NCBI GenBank assembly: GCA_903879875.1
Contig: CAIRNC010000478.1
Coordinates: forward strand, 1-13,814
Direction of reading: 5' to 3'
Source of the DNA: an uncultured Bacteroidota bacterium
Lineage (GTDB): Bacteria; Bacteroidota; Bacteroidia; Flavobacteriales; Flavobacteriaceae
Length of the DNA: 13,814 nucleotides
Shown: positions 7,689-13,814 of the stretch, one piece after another
Layout: the number at the start of each line of letters is the position of its first letter
Position numbering within the stretch: position 1 is the stretch's first letter
Translations under genes and position numbers: made by a program
Notes under the pieces: generated by a model
Seen by the model: the letters and a program-made list of their open reading frames with translations, nothing else
What the model was told of the DNA's origin: nothing
Databases searched by the model: none

Positions 7689-8564
7689 TTAATTGTTATT
7701 TTGTTGTAATTTTTTAATATCCGAAATTCGGTTTGCAAAGAAACTAAATTTTTCTGGATATTTCAAAATTAATATCTCATAAGCTTGAATTGCTTTGCTA
7801 TATTTTTTTTGTTCCAAATAAACTTTAGCCAAAGTCTCGGTCATTAATAAGGAATTGTCCACATTGGTTTGTTCAGAAACTACTGAAATTACAGTATCGG
7901 ACTTTATAGGTGAAATCTTCGGATTGGCTTCAATGAAGCGGTCGATGATGGCTAATTTCTTATTTTTCTCCTCTTCTAAAATGGAGGTATGTATTGATTT
8001 TATTGCTGGTTTCTCTCTTTCGATAGGTTTGAAACTCGATAATTGTAACCATTCTTGAAACGAATGTTTTTCTTCTTTTACAAAATCTAAAGGTTTTCCT
8101 ATGGCCAGCTTTTCTTCAATTATAGCGTCGTCAATAGGAATAACTGGTTGTTTGGTTTCTGGTATTTCGCCCGACGTTGCCTCTTTTATTGTAGTAAGAA
8201 TCGATTGTTCGAGTTTAGAAATTTGAGGTTCTTCTACTTTTTTGGTTATAACAACTTCACTTTCATTGACAATGATGTTATTGATGTTGGCAATTTTTTC
8301 TTCAAAAAGTGCTTTTTGTACCGTAGAAAAATGCTTAGAAGTAATAAAGTCAAACAAAACACTTCGGTCTGTAGTATGTGCTGCGGTAACTTTTAGCGCA
8401 TAATTGTATTTGAAGCTGTCTTGATTGTATAAATTCTTCAACCGCAAGGCCCGAGCACTTTGAAAATAAGGAAAGTCATCCACGATTTTATCCAAAAGCA
8501 AACTGTGCTTGTCATTGACAGCATTCGGTTTGTTTAATAAATAAGTATAATCGTTAGCGTTCAT
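7689..8564 (-). CDS. hypothetical protein with TPR-like C-terminus
   Basis: A 291-residue protein of unknown function. The N-terminal part (1-95) is helical (NDKHSLLLDKIVDDFPYFQSARALRLKNLY), the middle (about 100-215) is charged and probably disordered, and residues about 240-285 (LAKVYLEQKKYSKAIQAYEILILKYPEKFSFFANRI) look like one tetratricopeptide-type helical pair plus a capping helix. There is no signal peptide or membrane segment, so it is likely cytosolic. I recall a gene of this type between lptE and secG in many Flavobacteriia, so the position is probably ancestral. It would share a transcript with secG. No clear promoter match is present upstream. Confidence 0.85.
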   Translation of the reverse strand: MNANDYTYLLNKPNAVNDKHSLLLDKIVDDFPYFQSARALRLKNLYNQDSFKYNYALKVTAAHTTDRSVLFDFITSKHFSTVQKALFEEKIANINNIIVNESEVVITKKVEEPQISKLEQSILTTIKEATSGEIPETKQPVIPIDDAIIEEKLAIGKPLDFVKEEKHSFQEWLQLSSFKPIEREKPAIKSIHTSILEEEKNKKLAIIDRFIEANPKISPIKSDTVISVVSEQTNVDNSLLMTETLAKVYLEQKKYSKAIQAYEILILKYPEKFSFFANRISDIKKLQQNNN

Positions 8565-8636
8565 TTTAATTTAAAGTTGTCGTTTTTATGTTATTCAATA
8601 TATGAATGTCCGTTACTAATACCAAAAGAAAGTCTT

Positions 8637-8714
8637 GCCACAGATTTCAAGGATTTCAAAGATTTTTTTACAGTTTTATTATTAAAATTTGTGAGAATAT
8701 TTTTAATCTGTGGC
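8637..8714. repeat. inverted GCCACAGATT repeat with internal 9-bp repeats
   Basis: GCCACAGATT (8637-8646) and its exact complement AATCTGTGGC (8705-8714) bracket 58 bp of AT-rich sequence. Just inside the left arm, a 9-bp unit repeats: AGATTTCAA, GGATTTCAA, AGATTTTTT (8642-8668). The element occupies the spacer between lptE and the helical-repeat gene. Similar CCACAGATT-type intergenic repeats are, to my recollection, common in Flavobacterium. The loop is too long for a standard terminator. Confidence 0.7.
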
Positions 8715-8769
8715 TATAAATAAAGCATTGGTACAAGTTAAGCAAAGTCATAATATAATTATATGTGTA

Positions 8770-9273
8770 CTACCATTTAGCCAATGATTCATTAAAAACA
8801 TCTTGTGTAATACGTTCATAAATAACATCGAGTGCTTCGGTTAATTTTGCACCAACCAATTGTACATCTCCATCATAATCATAGAAAAAGCTAAACGATT
8901 TTTCAAAATCATCGGTTTCTTTGTTTTTATTCGTAAAACGTACTTTAACTGTAATGGTCAATCGGTTTTGCGCGGCTCTTTGATCGGCAGTTGCCGTCAT
9001 TGGACTGATTCTATAATCGGTAATTTCGCCTTCATAAACCAAATCGCCTCCCGTGTTGGTTAAATTGAGATTAGTTTGATTCTGAATTAAATTTTGCAGT
9101 CGTTGTGTAAACGTACGTTCAATTCCAGGCTCGATTAAAGGCGCGCTGTTCTGAAAAAAATTGACTTGAAACGTTTTAGCATCTATTCTTCCAGTTCCAG
9201 TAAAGTTGTAAAAGGAGCAACTGGAAAAACCCGTTAGCAGCACAAAGACAATTATATATTGTAGGTATTTCAT
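8770..9273 (-). CDS. lptE: LPS assembly lipoprotein LptE
   Basis: A 167-residue lipoprotein that partners LptD to insert lipopolysaccharide into the outer membrane. The signal peptide is MKYLQYIIVFVLLTGFSSC with the lipobox Cys at residue 19. It is followed by SFYNFTGTG and the pattern of Bacteroidota LptE: a central TGGDLVYEGEITDYRISPM, then LTITVKVRFTNKNKE, and a C-terminal helix (AKLTEALDVIYERITQDVFNESLAKW). The gene follows the sigma-54-type regulator by 49 bp. A TATCTTTG element in that gap (9290-9297) suggests a separate start. Confidence 0.88.
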   Translation of the reverse strand: MKYLQYIIVFVLLTGFSSCSFYNFTGTGRIDAKTFQVNFFQNSAPLIEPGIERTFTQRLQNLIQNQTNLNLTNTGGDLVYEGEITDYRISPMTATADQRAAQNRLTITVKVRFTNKNKETDDFEKSFSFFYDYDGDVQLVGAKLTEALDVIYERITQDVFNESLAKW

Positions 9274-9289
9274 ATTAGTGTTTAAAAGT

Positions 9290-9297
9290 CAAAGATA
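9290..9297 (-). promoter_or_regulatory. -7 promoter element of lptE
   Basis: TATCTTTG on the minus strand matches TAnnTTTG exactly, 16 nt before the lptE ATG. The nearest TTG (9313-9315) is only 15 nt upstream, closer than usual, so the -33 part is weak. Confidence 0.5.
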
Positions 9298-9322
9298 TTC
9301 ATTTTCAATTGACAATACTTAA

Positions 9323-10579
9323 TTAAAGGTCAAATTGCTTTATTTTTCTATATAATGTTCTTTCAGAAATGCCCAATTCGTCTGCAGCGGCTTTCCTTTT
9401 TCCTTTGTTTTTATCTAATGATTTTTTAATCATTTCTATCTCTTTTTGTTCCAATCGAAGTACTTCTTCCTCTTCAACCGTTTCTGCAAACAAATAATTG
9501 TCTTCGCTTTCTTCAAAATCATTGGTGTTGCTCGGATTAGCAAAAACAGCGTTTCTTGGTTCTTCTTCAAAGTCAATTTCACTTTCTTCTTCGTTGGAAC
9601 CGTATATCTTTTGAATTAAGTTAGGATTGGTTTCTTGCACTTTTGATGCACCATTCTTCATCAATTCTAAAGTTAATTTCTTTAAATCATACAAATCACT
9701 TTTCATGTCAAAAAGCACTTTGTACAAAATGTCTCTTTCGGTGCTAAAATCACTTTCCGCTTTTTTATTCTTGATAACCGATGGCAAATTGCTGCCTTCT
9801 GTTGGAAGATAGGACAACAAAGTGGCAGCCGTAATGTCTCTGTTGGTTTCTAAAACCGAAATTTGTTCGGCTACATTTCGCAATTGACGAATGTTACCAC
9901 TCCAGCGGAACTTTTGCAACACCTGAACAGCAGGTTCGTCTAGTTTTAACGGTGGCATTTTATATTTATGAGCAAAATCCGCCGCGAATTTTCGAAACAA
10001 CAAATGAATGTCGTCTTTTCGGTCTCGAAGTGGTGGTAACGTAATATCAACCGTACTCAATCTATAATACAAGTCTTCTCTGAATTTTCCTTTTTCGATA
10101 GCGTCAAACAGGTTAACATTGGTTGCGGCTACAATTCGAACGTTAGTTTTTTGTACTTGTGACGAACCTACTTTAATAAATTCGCCATTTTCTAACACAC
10201 GAAGCAATCGCACTTGTGTGGTTAACGGCAATTCGCCTACTTCATCTAGGAAAATTGTGCCGCCATTGGCCACTTCAAAATAACCTTCACGTGTGCCTGT
10301 TGCACCTGTAAAAGACCCTTTTTCATGTCCGAAAAGTTCACTGTCAATGGTACCTTCGGGAATGGCGCCACAGTTTACTGCAATGTATTTTCCGTGTTTG
10401 CGGTGGGAGAGCGTATGTATTATTTTAGGAATATTCTCTTTCCCAACACCGCTTTCACCTGCTACCAATACCGAAATATCGGTGGGTGCCACTTGAATGG
10501 CTTTCTCAATGGCACGATTGAGTTTCGGGTCGTTCCCGATAATCTCGAATCGTTGTTTTATGCTTTGTACTGTTTCCAT
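9323..10579 (-). CDS. sigma-54-dependent Fis-family regulator
   Basis: A 418-residue cytosolic activator of sigma-54 RNA polymerase. The AAA+ domain covers about residues 12-240: Walker A GESGVGKE (41-48), the sigma-54 contact loop as GSFTGA (88-93, Ser in place of the usual Ala), Walker B GGTIFLDE (106-113) and the arginine-finger region REDLYYRL (167-174). WSGNIRQLRNVAEQ marks its end. A strongly acidic linker (about 330-385) follows, then a Fis-type helix-turn-helix (GKRKAAADELGISERTLYRKIKQF). There is no receiver, PAS or GAF sensor domain; the AAA+ module starts almost at the N-terminus. Its position between miaB and lptE, as I recall it, is conserved in Flavobacteriia. Targets cannot be told from the sequence. 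Confidence 0.93.
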   Translation of the reverse strand: METVQSIKQRFEIIGNDPKLNRAIEKAIQVAPTDISVLVAGESGVGKENIPKIIHTLSHRKHGKYIAVNCGAIPEGTIDSELFGHEKGSFTGATGTREGYFEVANGGTIFLDEVGELPLTTQVRLLRVLENGEFIKVGSSQVQKTNVRIVAATNVNLFDAIEKGKFREDLYYRLSTVDITLPPLRDRKDDIHLLFRKFAADFAHKYKMPPLKLDEPAVQVLQKFRWSGNIRQLRNVAEQISVLETNRDITAATLLSYLPTEGSNLPSVIKNKKAESDFSTERDILYKVLFDMKSDLYDLKKLTLELMKNGASKVQETNPNLIQKIYGSNEEESEIDFEEEPRNAVFANPSNTNDFEESEDNYLFAETVEEEEVLRLEQKEIEMIKKSLDKNKGKRKAAADELGISERTLYRKIKQFDL

Positions 10580-10587
10580 AGTATTTT

Positions 10588-10656
10588 GTTTCAGGTTTCA
10601 AGTTTCAGGTTTCAGGTTTCACTAACTTGAAACTTGAAACAATTAAAACTTGAAAC
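10588..10656. repeat. inverted array of GTTTCAG-type heptamers
   Basis: Five consecutive heptamers (GTTTCAG, GTTTCAA, GTTTCAG, GTTTCAG, GTTTCAC; 10588-10622) are followed after TAA by two inverted copies CTTGAAA (10626-10639) and, after a 9-nt gap, a third (10649-10655). A hairpin pairing about 14 bp is possible in several registers. It fills nearly the whole spacer between miaB and the sigma-54-type regulator, where it could slow, end or stabilise a read-through transcript. There is no strong T-tract on the minus strand. Confidence 0.85.
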
Positions 10657-10661
10657 TTTTT

Positions 10662-12107
10662 TTAATTCATTTCACTCCAACCCACCGCTTCTCCAATCAA
10701 GGTGCCACTGGTGCAATTGGTTATCTTTACATTTACAAATTCCCCTATATTGTAATTTTCTTTTGGAAACACCACAACAATACTTTGTGAGTTTCTGCCT
10801 GACCAATCGTTTTCTGATTTCTTGGATGCTTTTTCGATAAGGACTTCTACTGTTTTTCCTACAAATTCTTGTGTTCTTATTGCGCTATGTTGGCGTTGTG
10901 CATCTACAATTTCTTGTAAACGTCTCAGTTTCGTTGCTTCGGGTACATCGTCTTCCATTTTGCGTCCAGCCAAGGTTCCCGGTCTTTCGGAATAGGAATA
11001 CATATAACCAAAACTGTATTTCACGTAGTCCATCAAACTCAAAGTGTCTTGGTGATCGGCTTCGGTTTCGGTTGGAAAACCAGCGATGAGGTCTTGTGTC
11101 ACCGAACATTCCGGAATAATTTGATGTATTTTGTCAATCAACTGCATGTATTGCTCTCGAGTATGCAAACGATTCATCTCCTTAAGTATTCTGTTGCTTC
11201 CCGATTGCACAGGCAGGTGAATGTGTTTGCAAATGTTAGGATGTTTGGCAATCACGTGCAAAACGCTTTCGTGCATGTCTTGTGGGTTGGAAGTCGAAAA
11301 ACGGACTCTCATTTTTGGAAAACCCACAGCCACCATTTCTAATAATTGGTCAAAATCGACTGCAGTTGCTTTTTGCATTTCGGTGGCATTCACAAAATCT
11401 TTCTTCAATCCGCCGCCGTACCACAAATAACTGTCTACGTTTTGCCCTAAAAGCGTAATTTCTTTATAGTTTTTATCGCTCAACTCTTGAATCTCTTTCA
11501 TGATACTTTGTGGTTCACGACTGCGTTCTCTGCCTCGTGTGAAAGGGACTACGCAAAACGTACACATATTATCACAACCCCGAGTGATGGAAACAAAGGC
11601 TGAAACCCCATTCGTATTCAATCGTACTGGTGAAATATCACCATAAGTTTCGTCTTTTGACAAAATCACATTGATGGCGTCACGTCCGTCTTCCACTTCG
11701 GCTAATAAATTAGGTAAATCTTTGTAAGCATCAGGCCCTACAACTAGGTCAACAATCTTTTCCTCTTCAAGAAACTGACTTTTCAATCGTTCAGCCATAC
11801 AACCGAGAACGCCTACTTTCATTTTAGGGTTGATGCGTTTTACAGCATTGTATTTCTCCAATCGTTTGCGCACCGTTTGTTCTGCCTTGTCTCGAATAGA
11901 ACAAGTGTTGACCAAAACCAAATCGGCTTCTTCTAGAATTTGTGTAGTATTATATCCTTGATTCGTTAAGATAGAAGCTACAATCTCGCTGTCTGAAAAG
12001 TTCATGGCGCAACCGTAGCTTTCAATATATAGTTTTTTGGTGTTTTCTGGTTTGAATTCCAAAACCAAAGATTCCCCTTGTTTGTTCTCGTCAATATGCT
12101 TTTCCAT
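10662..12107 (-). CDS. miaB: tRNA-2-methylthio-N6-isopentenyladenosine synthase MiaB
   Basis: A 481-residue radical-SAM methylthiotransferase that adds a methylthio group to i6A37 of tRNAs reading UNN codons. The N-terminal domain carries three cluster cysteines: C33 (SYGCAMN), C69 (VNTCSIRDKAE) and C103 (GVLGCMAERL). The radical-SAM motif CDNMCTFC has C178, C182 and C185. GFPTETEAD and a C-terminal TRAM domain (VEVLIEKASKK to the end) follow. An in-frame extension of 11 codons exists with a TTG start, but it would overlap the predicted promoter, and the ATG at 12105-12107 fits better. The neighbouring cysteine desulfurase makes persulfide sulfur used for Fe-S clusters, a plausible functional link. 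Confidence 0.97.
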   Translation of the reverse strand: MEKHIDENKQGESLVLEFKPENTKKLYIESYGCAMNFSDSEIVASILTNQGYNTTQILEEADLVLVNTCSIRDKAEQTVRKRLEKYNAVKRINPKMKVGVLGCMAERLKSQFLEEEKIVDLVVGPDAYKDLPNLLAEVEDGRDAINVILSKDETYGDISPVRLNTNGVSAFVSITRGCDNMCTFCVVPFTRGRERSREPQSIMKEIQELSDKNYKEITLLGQNVDSYLWYGGGLKKDFVNATEMQKATAVDFDQLLEMVAVGFPKMRVRFSTSNPQDMHESVLHVIAKHPNICKHIHLPVQSGSNRILKEMNRLHTREQYMQLIDKIHQIIPECSVTQDLIAGFPTETEADHQDTLSLMDYVKYSFGYMYSYSERPGTLAGRKMEDDVPEATKLRRLQEIVDAQRQHSAIRTQEFVGKTVEVLIEKASKKSENDWSGRNSQSIVVVFPKENYNIGEFVNVKITNCTSGTLIGEAVGWSEMN

Positions 12108-12137
12108 TCTTATTCCTTTGTTGCTTTTTTTGCAACG

Positions 12138-12169
12138 CAAAGATAATGCAATTTGAGCAAATATGACAA
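12138..12169 (-). promoter_or_regulatory. miaB promoter with overlapping palindrome
   Basis: TATCTTTG (minus strand, 12138-12145) matches the -7 consensus, with a TTG 21 nt upstream (12167-12169). The implied leader is about 25 nt. A near-perfect palindrome, TGACAAGTTGTCA (12164-12176), overlaps the -33 region and could be an operator. Confidence 0.55.
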
Positions 12170-12307
12170 GTTGTCAGATGAATTATTATAGCACGGTAAA
12201 CCCTTTTATGGAATAGTGAGCGCAAGCGGAAAAAATATTGAACTCCTTTTAAAAATAAGCAAGCCTAAATTGTTTATTAATTTATTCTTTTGAAAAATAA
12301 CAGAATT

Positions 12308-13435
12308 TTACAAAGCAATTGCAACTAAACTAGCCATCAAATAATCAATATCGGATTTTGTATTAAATGAACTGAAAGAGATTCGCAAATTTGGTTTATT
12401 GCTGTTTTCTAAATCTAGAATTTCTGCTAAAACATGTGAAGGTTTACTACTGCCTGACTGACACGCACTTCCTCTAGAAACAGCAATTCCTTTCATATCC
12501 AAATGAAACAAAAGCATTGCTGCTTTTTCTTGAGGAATTGGCAAAATTACATTGAGAATTCCAACACAACAATTTTCGCCAACAGTAATAAAATCTGGAA
12601 AAAAGGTGCTTAACTGAGTGATGCAATAGTTTTTAAGTTCGGCAATAAAACTGCTTTCATTATCTAAATTAGTATACGAAATTTCTAATGCTTTAGCCAT
12701 TCCTACCACATTGTGCAGGGATTCGGTGCCTGGACGCAATCCTTTTTCTTGTTCGCCTCCAAAAAACAACGGACGCATTGGCAAACCTTTTTTGATATAA
12801 GCAAATCCAATTCCTTTTGGTCCGTGAAATTTATGGGCACTCGACACTATAAAATCTACCGGAGTTTGTTGTAAATCAATAATTATTTTTCCCACAGATT
12901 GTACGGTATCCGAATGAAAATAGGCATTATGTTGCTTGCAAATTCTGCTAATTTTATCAATATCTAAAATAGTTCCAATTTCGTTATTAACATGCATTAA
13001 CGAAACTAAAGTGGGAGCGTCATCGGATAACAAAGTAACCAAATGTGAAATGTCTATTTGTCCATTGGAACGAATATTTACATAATCAATGGAAATAGCA
13101 AACTCCTTTTGAAGTGCTTCAAGTGCATGTAAAACAGCGTGATGTTCGATTTTACTAGTAACAAATCGCTTCACATTTAGATTAAGAATGGCATTTCTAA
13201 GAATCCAATTGTTAGCCTCGGTCCCTGATGAAGTAAAGACAATTTCTTGTGCTGTGGCATTTAATTGTTTGGCAATCGATTTTCGAGAGAGTTCCAAAAG
13301 GTTTTTGGCACTTCTTCCAAATTGGTGTGTCGATGAAGGATTTCCATAATCTTCAACCATTACTTTAGTCATTTCTTGAATAACTTCTGAACGGATTTGC
13401 GTTGTAGCTGCGTTATCTAAATATACCTTTTTCAT
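12308..13435 (-). CDS. cysteine desulfurase (NifS/IscS class)
   Basis: A 375-residue PLP enzyme that takes sulfur from cysteine as an enzyme-bound persulfide and releases alanine, supplying Fe-S cluster and thio-modification pathways. Motifs are YLDNAATTQ at the start, SSGTEANNW (69-77), the PLP-stacking His in EHHAVLHA (H99), HSDTVQSVG (D176), the Schiff-base lysine in SSAHKFHGPKGIGF (K202), RPGTE (235-239), and the catalytic Cys in SRGSACQSGSS (C325), as in group I enzymes. No iscU, iscA or sufE lies next to it. The 200-bp gap to miaB contains the miaB promoter and no clear terminator. It is divergent from the lipoprotein gene at the right edge. NifS-like versus IscS-like cannot be settled from sequence alone. 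Confidence 0.95.
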   Translation of the reverse strand: MKKVYLDNAATTQIRSEVIQEMTKVMVEDYGNPSSTHQFGRSAKNLLELSRKSIAKQLNATAQEIVFTSSGTEANNWILRNAILNLNVKRFVTSKIEHHAVLHALEALQKEFAISIDYVNIRSNGQIDISHLVTLLSDDAPTLVSLMHVNNEIGTILDIDKISRICKQHNAYFHSDTVQSVGKIIIDLQQTPVDFIVSSAHKFHGPKGIGFAYIKKGLPMRPLFFGGEQEKGLRPGTESLHNVVGMAKALEISYTNLDNESSFIAELKNYCITQLSTFFPDFITVGENCCVGILNVILPIPQEKAAMLLFHLDMKGIAVSRGSACQSGSSKPSHVLAEILDLENSNKPNLRISFSSFNTKSDIDYLMASLVAIAL

Positions 13436-13440
13436 TGTTG

Positions 13441-13448
13441 CAAAGTTA
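13441..13448 (-). promoter_or_regulatory. -7 promoter element of the cysteine desulfurase gene
   Basis: TAACTTTG on the minus strand matches TAnnTTTG exactly and ends only 5 nt before the ATG. Transcription would start at or beside the start codon, predicting a leaderless or nearly leaderless mRNA. No well-spaced -33 TTG is evident. Confidence 0.5.
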
Positions 13449-13508
13449 TGAATTTTCGGTTTGTGAATTCATTATGAATATCCGATTATAATTTCTAGTT
13501 TTTTTGTT

Positions 13509-13516
13509 TATTTTTG
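13509..13516 (+). promoter_or_regulatory. possible -7 element of the right-edge lipoprotein gene
   Basis: TATTTTTG matches TAnnTTTG and lies 17 nt before the ATG at 13534. It sits in a T-rich stretch where chance matches are easy, and no -33 element is well placed. Confidence 0.35.
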
Positions 13517-13533
13517 TTGCAAATAATTTAGAC

Positions 13534-13814
13534 ATGAAAAAGATTTTAGCCTTATTGCTTTTGTCATTAGTATTCTACAGTTGCGATAACGGAAATATTG
13601 ATGTTGTTTCATTTGATTTCTCCACTCCTACTGTGAAATCCTGTAATTCGGGGAACGCTACTAGTTTTTATGTTTACAGTTACAAAGAAAATAGAGCCTT
13701 TATACTTCAAATTCCGGAAAGCAGTTTTCCAAACGAAATTACAGCAGACGGTGTGCCTAGAGAACTGACTATTAATGCTACTAATAAAGTTACTTATAGA
13801 GAATATTCAGGAAC
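13534..13814 (+). CDS. N-terminal part of a lipoprotein of unknown function
   Basis: The frame opens with MKKILALLLLSLVFYSC, a lipoprotein signal peptide with the lipobox Cys at residue 17, and runs past the right edge (93 codons visible). The mature part begins DNGNIDVVSFDF and contains a second Cys (in VKSCNSG) and strand-like stretches (SFYVYSYKENRAFILQIP). I do not recognise the family. It is divergent from the cysteine desulfurase gene with 98 bp between the start codons. Confidence 0.8.
   Translation, partial: MKKILALLLLSLVFYSCDNGNIDVVSFDFSTPTVKSCNSGNATSFYVYSYKENRAFILQIPESSFPNEITADGVPRELTINATNKVTYREYSG

Noticed and set aside
12108..12140. Upstream TTG start for miaB
   Set aside because: It lies inside the predicted -7 element, and the family alignment does not need the extra residues.

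Overview
The window reads as chromosomal DNA of a Flavobacterium-like member of the Bacteroidota. The base composition is AT-rich. The putative promoters carry the TAnnTTTG -7 element of this phylum. Lipoprotein signal peptides, a SusC-type TonB-dependent receptor with an N-terminal carboxypeptidase-regulatory-like domain, and a Bacteroidota-type LptE all point the same way. Nearly everything lies on the minus strand; only the two partial genes at the window edges are on the plus strand. No rRNA, tRNA, CRISPR array, transposase or phage gene was seen.

Layout, left to right: the tail of a plus-strand gene (possibly a GH31 glycosidase); a two-way terminator; a beta-helix lipoprotein; a gene-free stretch of about 480 bp holding a 21-bp/63-bp tandem repeat; a TonB-dependent receptor with its own promoter; then a block of housekeeping genes. 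Read in the direction of transcription (right to left), that block is: cysteine desulfurase; miaB; a sigma-54-type AAA+ regulator; lptE; a helical-repeat protein; secG; groES; a four-helix-bundle (23S rRNA intervening-sequence type) protein; and groEL. A divergent, truncated lipoprotein gene closes the window.

Functional themes: sulfur transfer and tRNA modification (cysteine desulfurase, MiaB); envelope biogenesis and protein export (LptE, SecG, lipoproteins, the TonB receptor); protein folding (GroES/GroEL). Hairpin terminators after secG and after groEL isolate groES-groEL as its own transcription unit. Good promoter matches mark new starts before the desulfurase, miaB, lptE and the TonB receptor.

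The most unusual structure is the four-helix-bundle gene lying between groES and groEL. It is bordered on both sides by degenerate 7-bp repeat arrays with GC every seven bases. It looks like an inserted, non-transposase element that splits a normally adjacent chaperonin pair. Seven-base periodicity recurs in the miaB/regulator spacer (an inverted array of GTTTCAG-like heptamers) and, as 3 x 7 = 21 bp, in the tandem repeat downstream of the TonB receptor gene. Intergenic short-period repeats are therefore a theme of this window.
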